The notes beneath the pieces were generated by a model. It worked only from the letters and a program-made list of their open reading frames with translations. It made no database searches and was not told where the DNA came from. 64,000 nt of DNA from Aurantimonas sp. Leaf443 (lineage in GTDB: Bacteria > Pseudomonadota > Alphaproteobacteria > Rhizobiales > Rhizobiaceae): contig NZ_LMRD01000001.1 in NCBI RefSeq assembly GCF_001425575.1, positions 521,745-585,744 of the forward strand. The letters run 5' to 3'. Positions 1 through 9,608 of this stretch are shown here, piece by piece. Each line of letters starts with the position of its first letter. Positions within the stretch are counted from its first letter, which is position 1. Position numbers and translations under genes: made by a program.

Positions 1-96
1 GACGACCAGCCGGTCTCGTTCGACCGCATGTCGGAGGAGGAACTCCTGGCCGGCATCGAGGGCCTCGTGGCGCCCGAGAAGACGGAAGATTATTGA
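1..96 (+). CDS. rpoZ: RNA polymerase omega subunit, C-terminal fragment
   Basis: The window opens inside a gene read in frame 1 and ending with TGA at 94-96. The 31 visible residues include the stretch [19 protein letters not shown], typical of the alphaproteobacterial omega C-terminus. Omega assists assembly of core RNA polymerase and in many bacteria forms part of a ppGpp-binding site. It is followed by an intrinsic terminator and then rsh, the (p)ppGpp enzyme gene, which is the usual alphaproteobacterial order. The N-terminus lies outside the window, so only the tail supports the call. Confidence 0.85.
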   Translation, partial: DDQPVSFDRMSEEELLAGIEGLVAPEKTEDY

Positions 97-148
97 TCCC
101 TTCGCGCCGGCCAACCCTTTCGGTGCCGGCGGTTTAGGACCTATATGG

Positions 149-182
149 AAGGGCGTTCCGCGATCGCGGGACGCCCTTTTCC
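149..182 (+). terminator. Intrinsic terminator after rpoZ
   Basis: An 8-bp arm AAGGGCGT (149-156) pairs with ACGCCCTT (171-178). Between them lies the self-complementary CCGCGATCGCGG, so the stem is nearly continuous and G+C-rich, and it is followed by TTTTCCTT. Its position between rpoZ and rsh suggests that rsh has its own promoter or depends on readthrough. Confidence 0.75.
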
Positions 183-218
183 TTGAATGATCGATGCCCC
201 CGTGACGGTCGACCGTCG

Positions 219-2438
219 ATGATGCGACAATACGAACTCGTCGAGAAGGTCGCGGCCTACAAGCCCGATCTCGACGAAGCGCTCCTCAACCGCGCCTATG
301 TCTACGCCATGCAGAAGCACGGCGCGCAGAAGCGTGCCTCGGGCGATCCGTACTTCTCCCACCCGCTCGAGGTCGCCGCGATCCTGACGGGCATGCATCT
401 GGACGAGGCCACGATCGCCGTCGCGCTCCTGCACGATACGATCGAGGACACGGACGCCACGCGCAAGGAGATCGACCAGCTCTTCGGCCAGAAGATCGGT
501 CAGCTCGTCGAGGGCCTGACCAAGCTGAAGCGCCTCGACCTCGTGTCGAGAAAGGCCGCGCAGGCCGAGAACCTGCGCAAGCTGCTCCTGGCCATCGCCG
601 ACGACATCCGCGTCCTTCTCGTCAAGCTCGCCGACCGCCTCCACAACATGCGCACGCTCGGCCCCATGGCGCCCGAGAAGCGGGCGCGCATCGCGCAGGA
701 GACGATGGACATCTATGCGCCGCTCGCCGGGCGCATGGGCATGCAGGACATGCGCGAGGAGCTGGAAGACCTCGCCTTCCGCCACACCAATCTCGAAGCC
801 TACGAGACGATCGTCTCGCGCCTGAAGGAACTCGGCGACCGCCAGGCCGGCAACATCCTGCGCATCGAGACCGACCTCACCGAGCGCCTGCGCGAGGCCG
901 GCATCGAGGCCAAAGTCTCTGGCCGGCAGAAGAAGCCCTATTCGGTCTTCTCCAAGATGCAGCGCAAGGCGCTCTCGCTGGAGCAGCTCTCCGACATCTT
1001 CGGCTTCCGCGTGATCGTGCCGACCGAGGAGAAGTGCTACGCCACGCTCGGGATCGTCCACCGGACCTGGCCGATGGTGCCAGGCCGCTTCAAGGACTAC
1101 ATCTCCACCCCGAAGCAGAACGACTACCGCTCGCTCCACACGACCGTCGTCGGCCCCTCGCGCCAGCGCGTGGAGATGCAGATCCGCACGCAGGCCATGC
1201 ACGAGATCGCCGAATACGGCGTCGCCGTCCACGCCGTCTACAAGGACGCCTCGCGCGATGCCGGCGCCAAGGCCTATCTCTCCAAGGATTCCAACGCCTA
1301 CGGCTGGCTGCGGCGCACGATCGAGCTCCTGGCGGAAGGCGACAACCCGGAAGAGTTCCTGGAACATACCAAGCTCGAGCTCTTCCAGGATCAGGTCTTC
1401 TGCTTCACCCCGAAGGGCCGGCTGATCGCCCTGCCGCGCGGCGCGACGCCCATCGACTTCGCCTATGCCGTCCACACCGATGTCGGCGACACCTGCATCG
1501 GCTGCAAGATCGACGGCCGCGTCATGCCCGTCGTCACCGAACTGTCGAACGGCGACGAGGTGGAGATCGTGCGCGCCAAGGGCTCGACGCCGCCGCAGGC
1601 CTGGGAATCGATCGCCGTCACCGGCAAGGCGCGCTCGGCCATCCGCCGCGCCGCCCGCGCCTCCATCCGGCGTCAATATTCCGGCCTCGGCCAGCAGATC
1701 CTGGAGCGCACCTTCCAGCGCTCTGGCAAGACCTTCTCGCGCGAGGCGCTGAAGGCGCTGCTCGCCAAGCTCGGCCAGAAGGAGATCGAGGACGCGCTCG
1801 CCGCCGTTGGCCGCGGCGAGCTGATGCCGTCCGACGTCCTGAAGGCCGCCTATCCCGACTATCAGGACAGCCGCGTCACCAAGGCCGACCCGCGCCAGGA
1901 ACAGGACGGCTGGTTCAATCTGGGCACCGCCGCCGGCATGATCTTCCGCGTGCCCGGCCTTGCCCGTCCGAGCGGGGAGCCGAGCGCCAACGCCATCCCC
2001 ATCCGCGGCGTCGGCGACGACATGGCCGTGCAGTTCGGCCCGGACGGCGCCGTGCCCGGAGACCGGATCGTCGGCATCGTGGAGCCGGGCAAGGGCATCA
2101 CCATCTATCCCATCCAGTCGCCGGCGCTGAACGACTTCGACGAGCATCCCGACCGCTGGGTCGACGTGCGCTGGGATATCGACGCGGCCATGAGCGAGCG
2201 CTTTCCCGCCAAGATCGCCATCGCCGCGGTGAACCAGCCGGGCTCGCTGGCCGAGATCGCCGAGACGATCGCGGCCAACGACGCCAATATCCACAACCTC
2301 TCCATGGTCGCCACCGCCCCGGACGTGACGAAGATGGTGCTGGAGCTGGAGGTCTGGGACCTGCAGCACCTGAACCAGACCCTGAAGCAGCTGCGCGGCA
2401 AGGCCTGCGTCTCGGAAGTCAGCCGCGTCAACGGCTGA
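219..2438 (+). CDS. rsh: Bifunctional (p)ppGpp synthetase/hydrolase, RelA/SpoT (Rsh) family
   Basis: Makes and degrades (p)ppGpp, the stringent-response alarmone. From the ATG at 219 the protein is 739 residues. The N-terminal HD hydrolase domain shows His48 and LLHDTIEDT (His72-Asp73). The synthetase domain follows and contains GRFKDYI; an RxKD motif is the version found in bifunctional Rel/SpoT enzymes, while RelA-only enzymes carry ExDD. A TGS domain begins near VFCFTPKGRLIALPRGATP and an ACT domain (QPGSLAEIAETIAANDANIH) ends the protein. A TTG at 183 in the same frame would add 12 residues, but they overlap the terminator region and look non-native. This is probably the single long Rsh of the organism, as is usual in the order. 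Confidence 0.95.
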   Translation: MMRQYELVEKVAAYKPDLDEALLNRAYVYAMQKHGAQKRASGDPYFSHPLEVAAILTGMHLDEATIAVALLHDTIEDTDATRKEIDQLFGQKIGQLVEGLTKLKRLDLVSRKAAQAENLRKLLLAIADDIRVLLVKLADRLHNMRTLGPMAPEKRARIAQETMDIYAPLAGRMGMQDMREELEDLAFRHTNLEAYETIVSRLKELGDRQAGNILRIETDLTERLREAGIEAKVSGRQKKPYSVFSKMQRKALSLEQLSDIFGFRVIVPTEEKCYATLGIVHRTWPMVPGRFKDYISTPKQNDYRSLHTTVVGPSRQRVEMQIRTQAMHEIAEYGVAVHAVYKDASRDAGAKAYLSKDSNAYGWLRRTIELLAEGDNPEEFLEHTKLELFQDQVFCFTPKGRLIALPRGATPIDFAYAVHTDVGDTCIGCKIDGRVMPVVTELSNGDEVEIVRAKGSTPPQAWESIAVTGKARSAIRRAARASIRRQYSGLGQQILERTFQRSGKTFSREALKALLAKLGQKEIEDALAAVGRGELMPSDVLKAAYPDYQDSRVTKADPRQEQDGWFNLGTAAGMIFRVPGLARPSGEPSANAIPIRGVGDDMAVQFGPDGAVPGDRIVGIVEPGKGITIYPIQSPALNDFDEHPDRWVDVRWDIDAAMSERFPAKIAIAAVNQPGSLAEIAETIAANDANIHNLSMVATAPDVTKMVLELEVWDLQHLNQTLKQLRGKACVSEVSRVNG

Positions 2439-2515
2439 GAGTTGCGGCATCGCGCGCCGCGCTTTAACGAGGGGCGCTTCCCGGGCCCGGGCGGCGACAG
2501 GCGAGGGGACGCGCG

Positions 2516-3094
2516 ATGACGACCGAGGACGTGCTGGACATCTTCCGCAAGGCGGGCGCCTATCTGGAAGGGCATTTCATCCTCACCTCCGGCCGGCGCT
2601 CCAAGGTCTTCCTGCAGAAGGCCCGCGTCTTCATGCATGCCGACGCGACCGAGACGCTCTGCCGCGCGCTCGCCGAGCGCATCCGGCAGGAGGTCGATGG
2701 CCCCGTCGACTACGTCGTCGGTCCGGCCGTCGGCGGCCTCATCCCCGCCTACGAGACCTCGCGGCACCTCAAGGTGCCGGCCATCTGGGTGGAGCGCGAG
2801 AACGGCACGTTCCGCCTGCGCCGCTTCGAGATCGAGCCGGGCGCGCGCGTCGTCATCGTCGAGGACATCGTCACCACCGGCCTTTCCATCCGCGAGACCA
2901 TCACCTGCATGGAGGCGCTCGGGGCGCGCGTTCTCGCCGCCGCCTGCATCGTCGACCGCTCGGCCGGCAAGGTGGATGTCGGCGTGCCGCTCATCGCGCT
3001 CGCGCAATACGAGGTGGCCTCCTACGACCCGGCCGACCTTCCGCCGGAACTGGCCGCGATCCCGCCCGTCAAGCCGGGCAGCCGCTCGCTCTGA
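2516..3094 (+). CDS. pyrE: Orotate phosphoribosyltransferase
   Basis: Catalyses orotate + PRPP to orotidine 5'-phosphate, the fifth step of de novo pyrimidine synthesis, in the cytoplasm. The 192-residue protein has the PRPP-binding loop [11 protein letters not shown] in its middle and the [19 protein letters not shown] segment typical of the family. The ATG at 2516 is preceded by the ribosome-binding sequence GAGGGG about 8 bases upstream. It lies 77 bp after rsh on the same strand, so it may be co-transcribed. Length is normal for the short alphaproteobacterial PyrE. Confidence 0.95.
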   Translation: MTTEDVLDIFRKAGAYLEGHFILTSGRRSKVFLQKARVFMHADATETLCRALAERIRQEVDGPVDYVVGPAVGGLIPAYETSRHLKVPAIWVERENGTFRLRRFEIEPGARVVIVEDIVTTGLSIRETITCMEALGARVLAAACIVDRSAGKVDVGVPLIALAQYEVASYDPADLPPELAAIPPVKPGSRSL

Positions 3095-3242
3095 CCGCGC
3101 TGGGCGACGCCGCAAGATCGCGGCGGCGCGCTTGCCGGGCCGGGGACCGCTTGCCTATCTTGGGGAAGGGCTTGCACAATCTCCCGCGCGGCGCGAAACG
3201 GGAGCGCGGCGCTGCGGCGGCGCGAGAGACCCGAGGACCCGA

Positions 3243-3824
3243 ATGCTGTTTGCCCGGCGCCTGAAGCCGACGCTCTCCCAGAAGCTGCGCACCGCGCTTT
3301 GGCCGCGGCGCTCCTTCGCGCGCTCGCTGCGCTATTTCGCCAAGCGCGTGCTGCGCCTGCGCGCCTCGCCGCACGCCATCGCCGCCGGATTCGCGGCGGG
3401 CGCCTTCGCGGCCTTCACCCCGCTCATCGGCTTCCACTTCCTCCTCGCCTTCGCCATCGCCTATTGCGTGGCCGGCAACATGGCCTCCGCCGCGCTCGGC
3501 ACCATGCTCGGCAACCCGCTGACGCTGCCGCTGATCTGGGGCGCGACCTACGAGGTCGGCGACTATCTCCTCAACGCCAACGCGATCGATGGCAATCCGC
3601 CCGAGGGGCTCGCGCACGCGCTGGAGCACCGGGACTTCGCGGCGATCTGGAAGCCGGTGCTCGAACCCATGCTCGTCGGCTCCATCCCGCTCGGCCTCGG
3701 CGTCGCAGCCCTCGCCTATGCCGGCATCTTCCTCGCCGCGCGCAGCTTCCAGGCGCGCCGCGTGAGGCAGGTTGCCGCGCGCCAGGGCCCGTCCGCTCCG
3801 CTGCCGGCGGGAGGCGCCTCGTGA
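3243..3824 (+). CDS. DUF2062 membrane protein
   Basis: A 193-residue inner-membrane protein of the DUF2062 family. A basic N-terminal region ([22 protein letters not shown]) precedes hydrophobic segments around residues 42-70 ([20 protein letters not shown] and following) and near 150-172. [10 protein letters not shown] is the conserved family stretch. The function of the family is unknown. The stop overlaps the GTG start of acpS (GTGA), so translation is probably coupled, and this placement before acpS-lepB-rnc is conserved in related genomes. That hints at envelope or lipid biology, but this is inference only. Confidence 0.85.
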   Translation: MLFARRLKPTLSQKLRTALWPRRSFARSLRYFAKRVLRLRASPHAIAAGFAAGAFAAFTPLIGFHFLLAFAIAYCVAGNMASAALGTMLGNPLTLPLIWGATYEVGDYLLNANAIDGNPPEGLAHALEHRDFAAIWKPVLEPMLVGSIPLGLGVAALAYAGIFLAARSFQARRVRQVAARQGPSAPLPAGGAS

Positions 3825-4237
3825 TCGTCGGCATCGGCAGCGACCTCATCGACATCCGCCGCGTCGCCCGCACGCTGGAACGCCACGGCGAGCGCTTCAC
3901 GACCCGCGTCTATACCGAGATCGAGCGTCGCAAGTCCGACCGGCGCGCCCAGCGCGCGGCCTCCTACGCCAAGCGCTTCGCCGCCAAGGAGGCCTGCGCC
4001 AAGGCGCTCGGCACCGGGCTCAGCCAAGGCGTGTTCTGGCGCGACATGGGCGTCGTGAACCTGCCGAGCGGGGCGCCGACGATGCGCCTGACGGGCGGGG
4101 CGGCGCTGCGCCTGCAGGCGATCCTGCCGCCCGGCCACGAGGCGCGCATCCATCTGACGATCACCGACGACGATCCGCTGGCGCAGGCCTTCGTCATCAT
4201 CGAGGCCGTGCCGCTCGCGACGGCCCCGCCAGTTTGA
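3821..4237 (+). CDS. acpS: Holo-[acyl-carrier-protein] synthase
   Basis: Transfers 4'-phosphopantetheine from CoA to the serine of apo-ACP, activating it for fatty acid synthesis. The 138-residue protein begins at GTG 3821 with [14 protein letters not shown], the family N-terminus carrying the metal-binding Asp, and has [15 protein letters not shown], the helix with the second metal ligand Glu. The GTG overlaps the stop of the upstream DUF2062 gene. About 15 C-terminal residues extend past the usual 120-130, a modest deviation. Next gene downstream is lepB. Confidence 0.95.
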   Translation: MIVGIGSDLIDIRRVARTLERHGERFTTRVYTEIERRKSDRRAQRAASYAKRFAAKEACAKALGTGLSQGVFWRDMGVVNLPSGAPTMRLTGGAALRLQAILPPGHEARIHLTITDDDPLAQAFVIIEAVPLATAPPV

Positions 4238-4327
4238 TCGCGGCGCAGCATTGCCCCGTTTCGGGGAAGCCGTTAGAACGCGCGCAAGACGGCTCCCGGG
4301 GAGCCGCGAGACCGTCAAGGGCACAGA

Positions 4328-5062
4328 ATGGTTGACCGGGCCGAGCGCGAGGAAAAGGGCGGGATCGGCGAGACGATCAAGGTCGTCGTCCAGGCATTGC
4401 TCCTGGCGCTGGTCATCCGCACCGTCCTCTTCCAGCCGTTCTCGATCCCGTCGGGCTCGATGATGCCGACGCTGCTCGTCGGCGACTATCTCTTCGTGTC
4501 CAAGTGGAGCTACGGCTTCTCCAAGTATTCCATTCCCTTCTCGCCGCCGATCTTCGACGGCCGCATCCTCGCCTCCGATCCGACGCGCGGCGACATCGTC
4601 GTCTTCCGCAAGCCCAACGAGGTCGAGGTCGACTATATCAAGCGCCTCGTCGGGCTGCCGGGCGACCGGGTGCAGATGCGCGGCGGCGTCCTCTCCATCA
4701 ACGGCGTCGCCGTGCCGCGCGAGGCGGCGGGGACGTTCGAGGCCGAGGACGGCACGCAGGTGCCGCAGTTCCGCGAGACCCTGCCCAACGGCGTCTCCTA
4801 CCTGACGCTGGATCTCGCCACCGATTCCGCCGGCGACAATACCCGCGAGTTCGTGGTGCCGCCCGGCCACTATTTCATGATGGGCGACAATCGCGACAAT
4901 TCGCTCGACAGCCGTTTCGACGTCGGCTTCGTGCCCTTCGAGAATCTCGTCGGCAAGGCGCAGGTGATCTTCTTCTCCATCGAGAACGATTCCTCGCCGC
5001 TGGAGATCTGGAACTGGCCGACGGAACTGCGCCCGAGCCGTCTCCTCACGTGGCTCGGTTGA
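4328..5062 (+). CDS. lepB: Signal peptidase I
   Basis: Cleaves signal peptides from exported proteins at the outer face of the inner membrane. The 244-residue protein has one N-terminal membrane helix (about residues 17-35, VKVVVQALLLALVIRTVLF region). It also has the Ser-Lys dyad: Ser44 in PSGSMMPTL and Lys105 in VDYIKRLVGLPGD. The C-terminal box GDNRDNSLDSR is present. One transmembrane segment and this length fit the alphaproteobacterial form. Its end overlaps the probable start of rnc. Confidence 0.95.
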   Translation: MVDRAEREEKGGIGETIKVVVQALLLALVIRTVLFQPFSIPSGSMMPTLLVGDYLFVSKWSYGFSKYSIPFSPPIFDGRILASDPTRGDIVVFRKPNEVEVDYIKRLVGLPGDRVQMRGGVLSINGVAVPREAAGTFEAEDGTQVPQFRETLPNGVSYLTLDLATDSAGDNTREFVVPPGHYFMMGDNRDNSLDSRFDVGFVPFENLVGKAQVIFFSIENDSSPLEIWNWPTELRPSRLLTWLG

Positions 5063-5757
5063 AGGCCGACAGGTCCCTCGAGGAACTCGAGCGCCGCCTC
5101 GGCCTGACGTTCCGCGACAGGACGCGTTTCGAACGGGCGATGACCCATGCGAGCCTCCGGGCCTCGGGCGGGGCGTCGAGCTACGAGCGGCTGGAGTTCC
5201 TGGGCGACCGCGTGCTCGGCCTCGTCGTCGCCGAGAAGCTCTTCGAGATGTTTCCCAAGGCCGACGAGGGCGACCTCTCGCTGCGCTTCAACGCGCTGGT
5301 CAGCGCCGACACCTGCGCCGAGATCGCCGACGAACTGGCGCTGCACGAGTTCATCCGCCACGGCGGCGACCTCAAGCGGCTGAAGGGCGAGCGCACGCGC
5401 AACATCCGCGCCGATGTCGTGGAATCGCTGATCGCGGCCATCTACCTCGAAGGCGGACTGGACGCGGCGCGCGGTTTCGTTCTGAAATACTGGGCGGGCC
5501 GGCTCGCCACCGCCGCCTCCGCCCGGCGCGATCCCAAGACCGCGCTGCAGGAATGGGCCCATACGCTGGGCACCGCGACACCGCGCTACGAGATCGTCGG
5601 CCGCGAGGGCCCCGATCACGACCCGACCTTCACCGTGCGGGTGACGATCCCCGAGCGCGAGGCCGGCGAAGGGCGAGGGCGCTCGCGCCGGCTCGCCGAG
5701 CAGGAAGCGGCGACCGAAGTGCTTCGGCGCGAGAAAGTTTGGAAGGACGAGGATTGA
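5050..5757 (+). CDS. rnc: Ribonuclease III
   Basis: Endoribonuclease that cuts double-stranded RNA, including the rRNA precursor. The signature ERLEFLGDRVLGLVV and the second catalytic stretch DVVESLIAAIYLEGG are intact. A double-stranded RNA-binding domain follows from about DPKTALQEWAH to the end. No ATG start exists; GTG 5050 (VARLKADRSLEEL) gives 235 residues and overlaps lepB by 13 bp, while TTG 5059 is the alternative. Neither has a good ribosome-binding site, suggesting translational coupling to lepB. The end overlaps the start of era. Confidence 0.93.
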   Translation: MARLKADRSLEELERRLGLTFRDRTRFERAMTHASLRASGGASSYERLEFLGDRVLGLVVAEKLFEMFPKADEGDLSLRFNALVSADTCAEIADELALHEFIRHGGDLKRLKGERTRNIRADVVESLIAAIYLEGGLDAARGFVLKYWAGRLATAASARRDPKTALQEWAHTLGTATPRYEIVGREGPDHDPTFTVRVTIPEREAGEGRGRSRRLAEQEAATEVLRREKVWKDED

Positions 5758-6725
5758 GCGACGAGACCCCCCGCGACGAGACCGGACACGACCTGGCGCC
5801 GCGCGATGAGACGGCGGGCGCCGCTGCGGGCGAGGGCACCCGGGCGGGCTTCGCCGCGCTTCTGGGCGCGCCGAACGCGGGCAAGTCGACGCTCGTCAAC
5901 CAGCTCGTCGGCACCAAGGTCTCGATCGTCACGCACAAGGTGCAGACGACCCGGGCGCTGGTGCGCGGCATCGCCATCCGCGACCGCACGCAGATCGTCT
6001 TCGTCGACACGCCCGGCGTCTTCGAACCCAGGCGCCGGCTCGACCGCGCCATGGTCAAGACCGCCTGGTCCGGCGCGCGCGACGCCGACATCGTGCTCGC
6101 CATCGTCGATGCCGAGCGCGGTCTCGGGCCCGACGTCGACACGATCCTGACCCGGCTCGCCGACATGCGCCAGCCGCGCGTCCTCCTCCTCAACAAGGTG
6201 GACCGCATCAAGCGCGACACGCTGCTCGGCCTCACCAAGGAGATCACCGAGCGCCTGCCCTTCGAGCGCGTCTTCATGATCTCGGCGCTGACGGGCTCGG
6301 GCTGCGACGACCTGATGGACTATCTCGCCGGCGCCCTGCCGGAGAACCCCTGGTACTACCCGGAAGACCAGATCTCCGATCTCCCGCTGCGCCAGCTCGC
6401 CGCCGAGATCACCCGCGAGAAGCTCTATCTGCGGCTCCACGAGGAACTGCCCTATTCGAGCCATGTCGAGACCGAGCTCTGGCAGGCGCGGCCCGACGGC
6501 TCGGTGCGCATCGAGCAGACGATCTATGTCGAGCGCGACAGCCAGAAGGCGATCGTCCTCGGCCACAAGGGTGCGACCATCAAGGCCATCGGCCAAGCCG
6601 CGCGCCAGGAGATCATCGAGGCGGCCGAGACCAACGTCCATCTCTTCCTCTTCGTGAAGGTGCGCGACAATTGGGGCGACGATCCCGAGCGCTATCGCGA
6701 GATGGGTCTCGACTTCTCGCGCTGA
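5754..6725 (+). CDS. era: GTPase Era
   Basis: Essential GTPase acting in 16S rRNA maturation and 30S subunit assembly. The P-loop GAPNAGKST, switch region DTPGVFEPRRR and NKVD (base recognition) are all present, followed by a C-terminal KH RNA-binding domain with the GHKGATIKAIG loop. The start is TTG 5754 overlapping the rnc stop (TTGA), with GGAAGGACGAGG immediately upstream as ribosome-binding site. The first ~35 residues form an acidic, low-complexity extension (DETPRDETGHD), commonly seen in alphaproteobacterial Era. Length is 323 residues. Confidence 0.95.
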   Translation: MSDETPRDETGHDLAPRDETAGAAAGEGTRAGFAALLGAPNAGKSTLVNQLVGTKVSIVTHKVQTTRALVRGIAIRDRTQIVFVDTPGVFEPRRRLDRAMVKTAWSGARDADIVLAIVDAERGLGPDVDTILTRLADMRQPRVLLLNKVDRIKRDTLLGLTKEITERLPFERVFMISALTGSGCDDLMDYLAGALPENPWYYPEDQISDLPLRQLAAEITREKLYLRLHEELPYSSHVETELWQARPDGSVRIEQTIYVERDSQKAIVLGHKGATIKAIGQAARQEIIEAAETNVHLFLFVKVRDNWGDDPERYREMGLDFSR

Positions 6726-6856
6726 CGCGTCTCGCACTGGCGGGCCGGCGCGCCTGCGCCATCTCGATGGAACGACCGGGCGCGACTCCATCGCCGCCCG
6801 TCATCCGGACGCCCGTTCCATGAGCCGATCTCTTTCGCGACGTCACGGGATGCGCC

Positions 6857-7588
6857 ATGGAATGGCGTGAGGCCGCCATCGTCCTCGGCTTTCGCCGCCA
6901 CGGCGAGACGAGCGTCATCGCCGAGGTGATGACGCGCGAGCGCGGCCGCCATCTCGGCATCGTGCGCGGCGGGCGCTCGCGCAAGCAGCAGCCGGTTCTC
7001 CAGCCCGGCAACGGCGTTGAGGTGAACTGGCGCGCCCGGCTCGACGAGCAGATGGGCACCTTCACCGTCGAGCCGCTCGCCATGCGCGCCGCCCGGCTGA
7101 TGGAGACGGCGGCGGGACTGAACGCCATCCAGGCCGTCGCCAGCCATCTGCGTCTCCTGCCCGAGCGCGATCCCCATCCAAGGCTCTACGACGCGCTGGA
7201 GGCCATGGCCGATCATCTCGGCGATCCGCTGACGGCGGGCGAACTCGTGCTGCGTTTCGAGCTGGCGCTTCTGGAGGAGCTCGGCGTCGGCCTCGATCTC
7301 ACGCGCTGCGCGGCGACGGGCACGGCGAAGGATCTCGCCTACGTCTCCCCGAAGACCGGCCGGGCCGTCGGCCGCGGGCCCGGAGAGCCGTGGCGCGACA
7401 AGCTCTTCGCCCTGCCGCCCTTTCTCCTCGACGAGACGCACCGGCCGGACGCCGGCGAACTCGGTTCCGCCTTCGCCATGACCGGCTTCTTCCTCTTCCG
7501 CCATGTCTACGAGCCGCGCGGGCTGACGGCGCCGGTCTCGCGGGCTGGGCTCCTTCATGCGGTGGAGCGCGCCGGCGCCGAGATCTGA
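6857..7588 (+). CDS. recO: DNA repair protein RecO
   Basis: RecFOR-pathway mediator that helps load RecA on SSB-coated single-stranded DNA. The 243-residue protein begins [19 protein letters not shown] with the family OB-fold start ([19 protein letters not shown]) and continues with the all-helical RecO C-terminal domain. The Cys4 zinc site found in some RecO proteins is not evident; only one cysteine, in TRCAATG, is visible. It ends 4 bp from the convergent MFS gene. It completes the conserved lepB-rnc-era-recO order. Confidence 0.93.
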   Translation: MEWREAAIVLGFRRHGETSVIAEVMTRERGRHLGIVRGGRSRKQQPVLQPGNGVEVNWRARLDEQMGTFTVEPLAMRAARLMETAAGLNAIQAVASHLRLLPERDPHPRLYDALEAMADHLGDPLTAGELVLRFELALLEELGVGLDLTRCAATGTAKDLAYVSPKTGRAVGRGPGEPWRDKLFALPPFLLDETHRPDAGELGSAFAMTGFFLFRHVYEPRGLTAPVSRAGLLHAVERAGAEI

Positions 7589-7592
7589 GCCG

Positions 7593-8825
7593 TCAGGCCG
7601 GCTGGGCGAGGGGCGCGGCCGGCGCCTCGCGGATGGGCCAGTTCACGACGGCCGCGAACACGCCCATCGCCACGCCCAGCCACCACACGACGTCGTAGGA
7701 GCCCGTCGTCTGGTAGAGCACCCCGCCCAGCCAGACGCCGAGGAACGAGCCGATCTGGTGGGAGAAGAAGACGAGGCCGCCGAGGAGGCCGAGATAGCGC
7801 GTGCCGAACATGATGGCGACGAGCGCGTTCGTCGGCGGCACGGTGGAGAGCCAGAGGATGCCCATCACCGCCGAGAAGAGGACGACGCTCGTCGGCGAGA
7901 TCGGCGTCAGCAGGAAGAGCGTCACGGCGAGCGAGCGGCCGAGATAGATGAAGGCGAGCATGTGCGGCTTGGAATGGCGCTGGCCGAGAATGCCCGAGCC
8001 GAGCGAGCCGATGATGTTGAAGAAGCCGATCAGCGCCAGCGCGATCACCGCATAGGCGGGCGCGAGCCCCTTGTCGGCGAGATAGGCCGGGAAATGCGCC
8101 GTGATGAACGCCACCTGGAAGCCGCAGACGAAGAAGCCGGAGGTGAGGAGGAGATAGCTCTTCGTGGCGAAGGCCTGCGAGAGCGCGGCGCCCATCGTCT
8201 GCTGGATCTCGCTCGTCAGATCGCGCCGGGGCGTCGCCTCGCTGCGCAGCGCATAGGCGAGGAGCGGTACGAGGAGCATCAGCCCGGAGAGAATCAGGAG
8301 CGAGTCCGACCAGCCGTGGCGCTCGATCAGCGCCTGGCTGAGCGGCGCGAAGACGAACATGCCGGCCGAGCCCGCCGCCGTGCCGAGCCCGAAGACGAAG
8401 GAGCGCTTCTCCGCCGTCACGCGCCGCGCGAAGGCGGCGAGCACGATGCCGAACGAGCCCGCCGCCACGCCGAGGCCGACGAGGACGCCCGCGCCCATCG
8501 ACAGGAAGAAGGGCGTCGGCGCCACGGCGGTGAGGGCAAGGCCCGCGGCGTAGATCAGACCGGAGAGAACCAGGACCTTGGCCGTGCCGAACCGGTCGGC
8601 GATGGCGCCGAAGATCGGTTGCCCCGCGCCCCAGAAGAGATTCTGCAAGGCGATGGCGAGGGCGAAGTCCTGCCGGCTCCAGTCCTTGTCGGCGAGCATC
8701 GGCAGCTGGAAGAAGCCGATCGCCGAACGCGGGCCGAAGGTGAGGAGCGCGATGAGGCACCCCGCCACGATCGCGCCCCACGCGATCGATCCGGCGCCGG
8801 TCCCGGCCTGCCTTGTCGTATCCAT
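7593..8825 (-). CDS. MFS transporter
   Basis: A 410-residue inner-membrane major facilitator. Twelve hydrophobic segments can be traced, starting with IAWGAIVAGCLIALLTFG. The family loop between helices 2 and 3 is seen as GAIADRFGTAKVLV and the second half carries GILGQRHSKPHML. The overall pattern resembles the oxalate/formate or monocarboxylate branch, but the substrate cannot be read from sequence. The ATG at 8825 has AGGAAGG as a ribosome-binding site about 8 bases upstream. A short imperfect palindrome lies just before the gene. Confidence 0.85.
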   Translation of the reverse strand: MDTTRQAGTGAGSIAWGAIVAGCLIALLTFGPRSAIGFFQLPMLADKDWSRQDFALAIALQNLFWGAGQPIFGAIADRFGTAKVLVLSGLIYAAGLALTAVAPTPFFLSMGAGVLVGLGVAAGSFGIVLAAFARRVTAEKRSFVFGLGTAAGSAGMFVFAPLSQALIERHGWSDSLLILSGLMLLVPLLAYALRSEATPRRDLTSEIQQTMGAALSQAFATKSYLLLTSGFFVCGFQVAFITAHFPAYLADKGLAPAYAVIALALIGFFNIIGSLGSGILGQRHSKPHMLAFIYLGRSLAVTLFLLTPISPTSVVLFSAVMGILWLSTVPPTNALVAIMFGTRYLGLLGGLVFFSHQIGSFLGVWLGGVLYQTTGSYDVVWWLGVAMGVFAAVVNWPIREAPAAPLAQPA

Positions 8826-8840
8826 GCCCGTTCCCTTCCT

Positions 8841-8855
8841 CTGCGCATTGCACAG
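8841..8855. promoter_or_regulatory. Imperfect palindrome before the MFS gene
   Basis: CTGCGCA-T-TGCACAG has 7-bp arms with one mismatch and sits 16-30 bases upstream of the MFS start codon, where a repressor could act. A 14-base stretch (TGCGCATTGCACAG) recurs with one change at 34062-34075. No known factor is assigned and chance is possible. Confidence 0.3.
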
Positions 8856-9003
8856 TACAGGCGGGGCTGCGGTGTCCAAACGACTTTTGTTGATCGCAGA
8901 GATCGCGTTCGCGAATGCCGGACGGCCTCCGGCGGGTCCGGGGGGGCGTCGCGCCCTGCGGATATGGCCGAAGCCTCGTCCGGCACGCGAATCGCCTGAT
9001 GCT

Positions 9004-9522
9004 TCAGTCCAGGACGAGCGGCAGCACGAAGGGCGTGCCGGAAAAGGCGTCGGCGCCGCGCCCGATCGAGCGGATCGCCGCGACCATCCGGCCCTCGCGC
9101 CCGAGCTTCTCGTCGGCGAGGGAGACGAGCCGCGGATTCGGCGTCGCCGAGGGGCTGCGCTGGCGCAGCTCCTGCGCCAGCGCCATCTCGTCCAACTCGG
9201 GATTGATCGCCAGCGCCAGGATATAGGCCGCCGCCGTCGAACGGCTGATTCCCGCCCAGCAATGGACGACGAGCGGTCTCTCCCGATCCCAGCGTTCGCC
9301 GAAGGCGAGGAGGCGGTCGAGATGCTCGACACCCGGCGCGGTCATGCCCTCCATCGGTTCGGCAATGTCGTTGACACCGATGAAGAGATGGCGTTCGGCG
9401 GCGACGCTCGCCGGACGGTTCACCACCGTGTCGGCGTTGATGAGCGTGACGATGTCGAGCGCGCCATGGGTCTCGACGGTGGCGGGAAGGTCGGCGAGGG
9501 AGGAGACGACGAGATAGGTCAT
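9004..9522 (-). CDS. Dual-specificity/tyrosine phosphatase-like protein
   Basis: A 172-residue cytoplasmic protein with the CX5R active site of the cysteine phosphatases, VVHCWAGISRSTAAA (Cys88, Arg94), so it probably removes phosphate from tyrosine or a small phosphorylated substrate. The expected general-acid Asp cannot be placed with certainty; NDIAEPMEGM is a candidate. Members of this type are common in Hyphomicrobiales and often annotated simply as protein tyrosine phosphatase. It stands alone between an MFS gene and the HD/ygfZ pair. Confidence 0.8.
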   Translation of the reverse strand: MTYLVVSSLADLPATVETHGALDIVTLINADTVVNRPASVAAERHLFIGVNDIAEPMEGMTAPGVEHLDRLLAFGERWDRERPLVVHCWAGISRSTAAAYILALAINPELDEMALAQELRQRSPSATPNPRLVSLADEKLGREGRMVAAIRSIGRGADAFSGTPFVLPLVLD

Positions 9523-9608
9523 GGCGTCATTCTAGGGCGGCGGCCATGCGAAGGGCAGTCGTCCGCATGCCGATCGGCATCGCAATTTTCGCGGCCTTCG
9601 CGCGGTGG

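Noticed and set aside
141-2450. Long open frame (769 codons) on the minus strand opposite rsh
   Set aside because: High G+C DNA has few stop codons in shadow frames. The plus strand encodes an unmistakable Rsh with all domains and the antisense protein has no recognisable feature.
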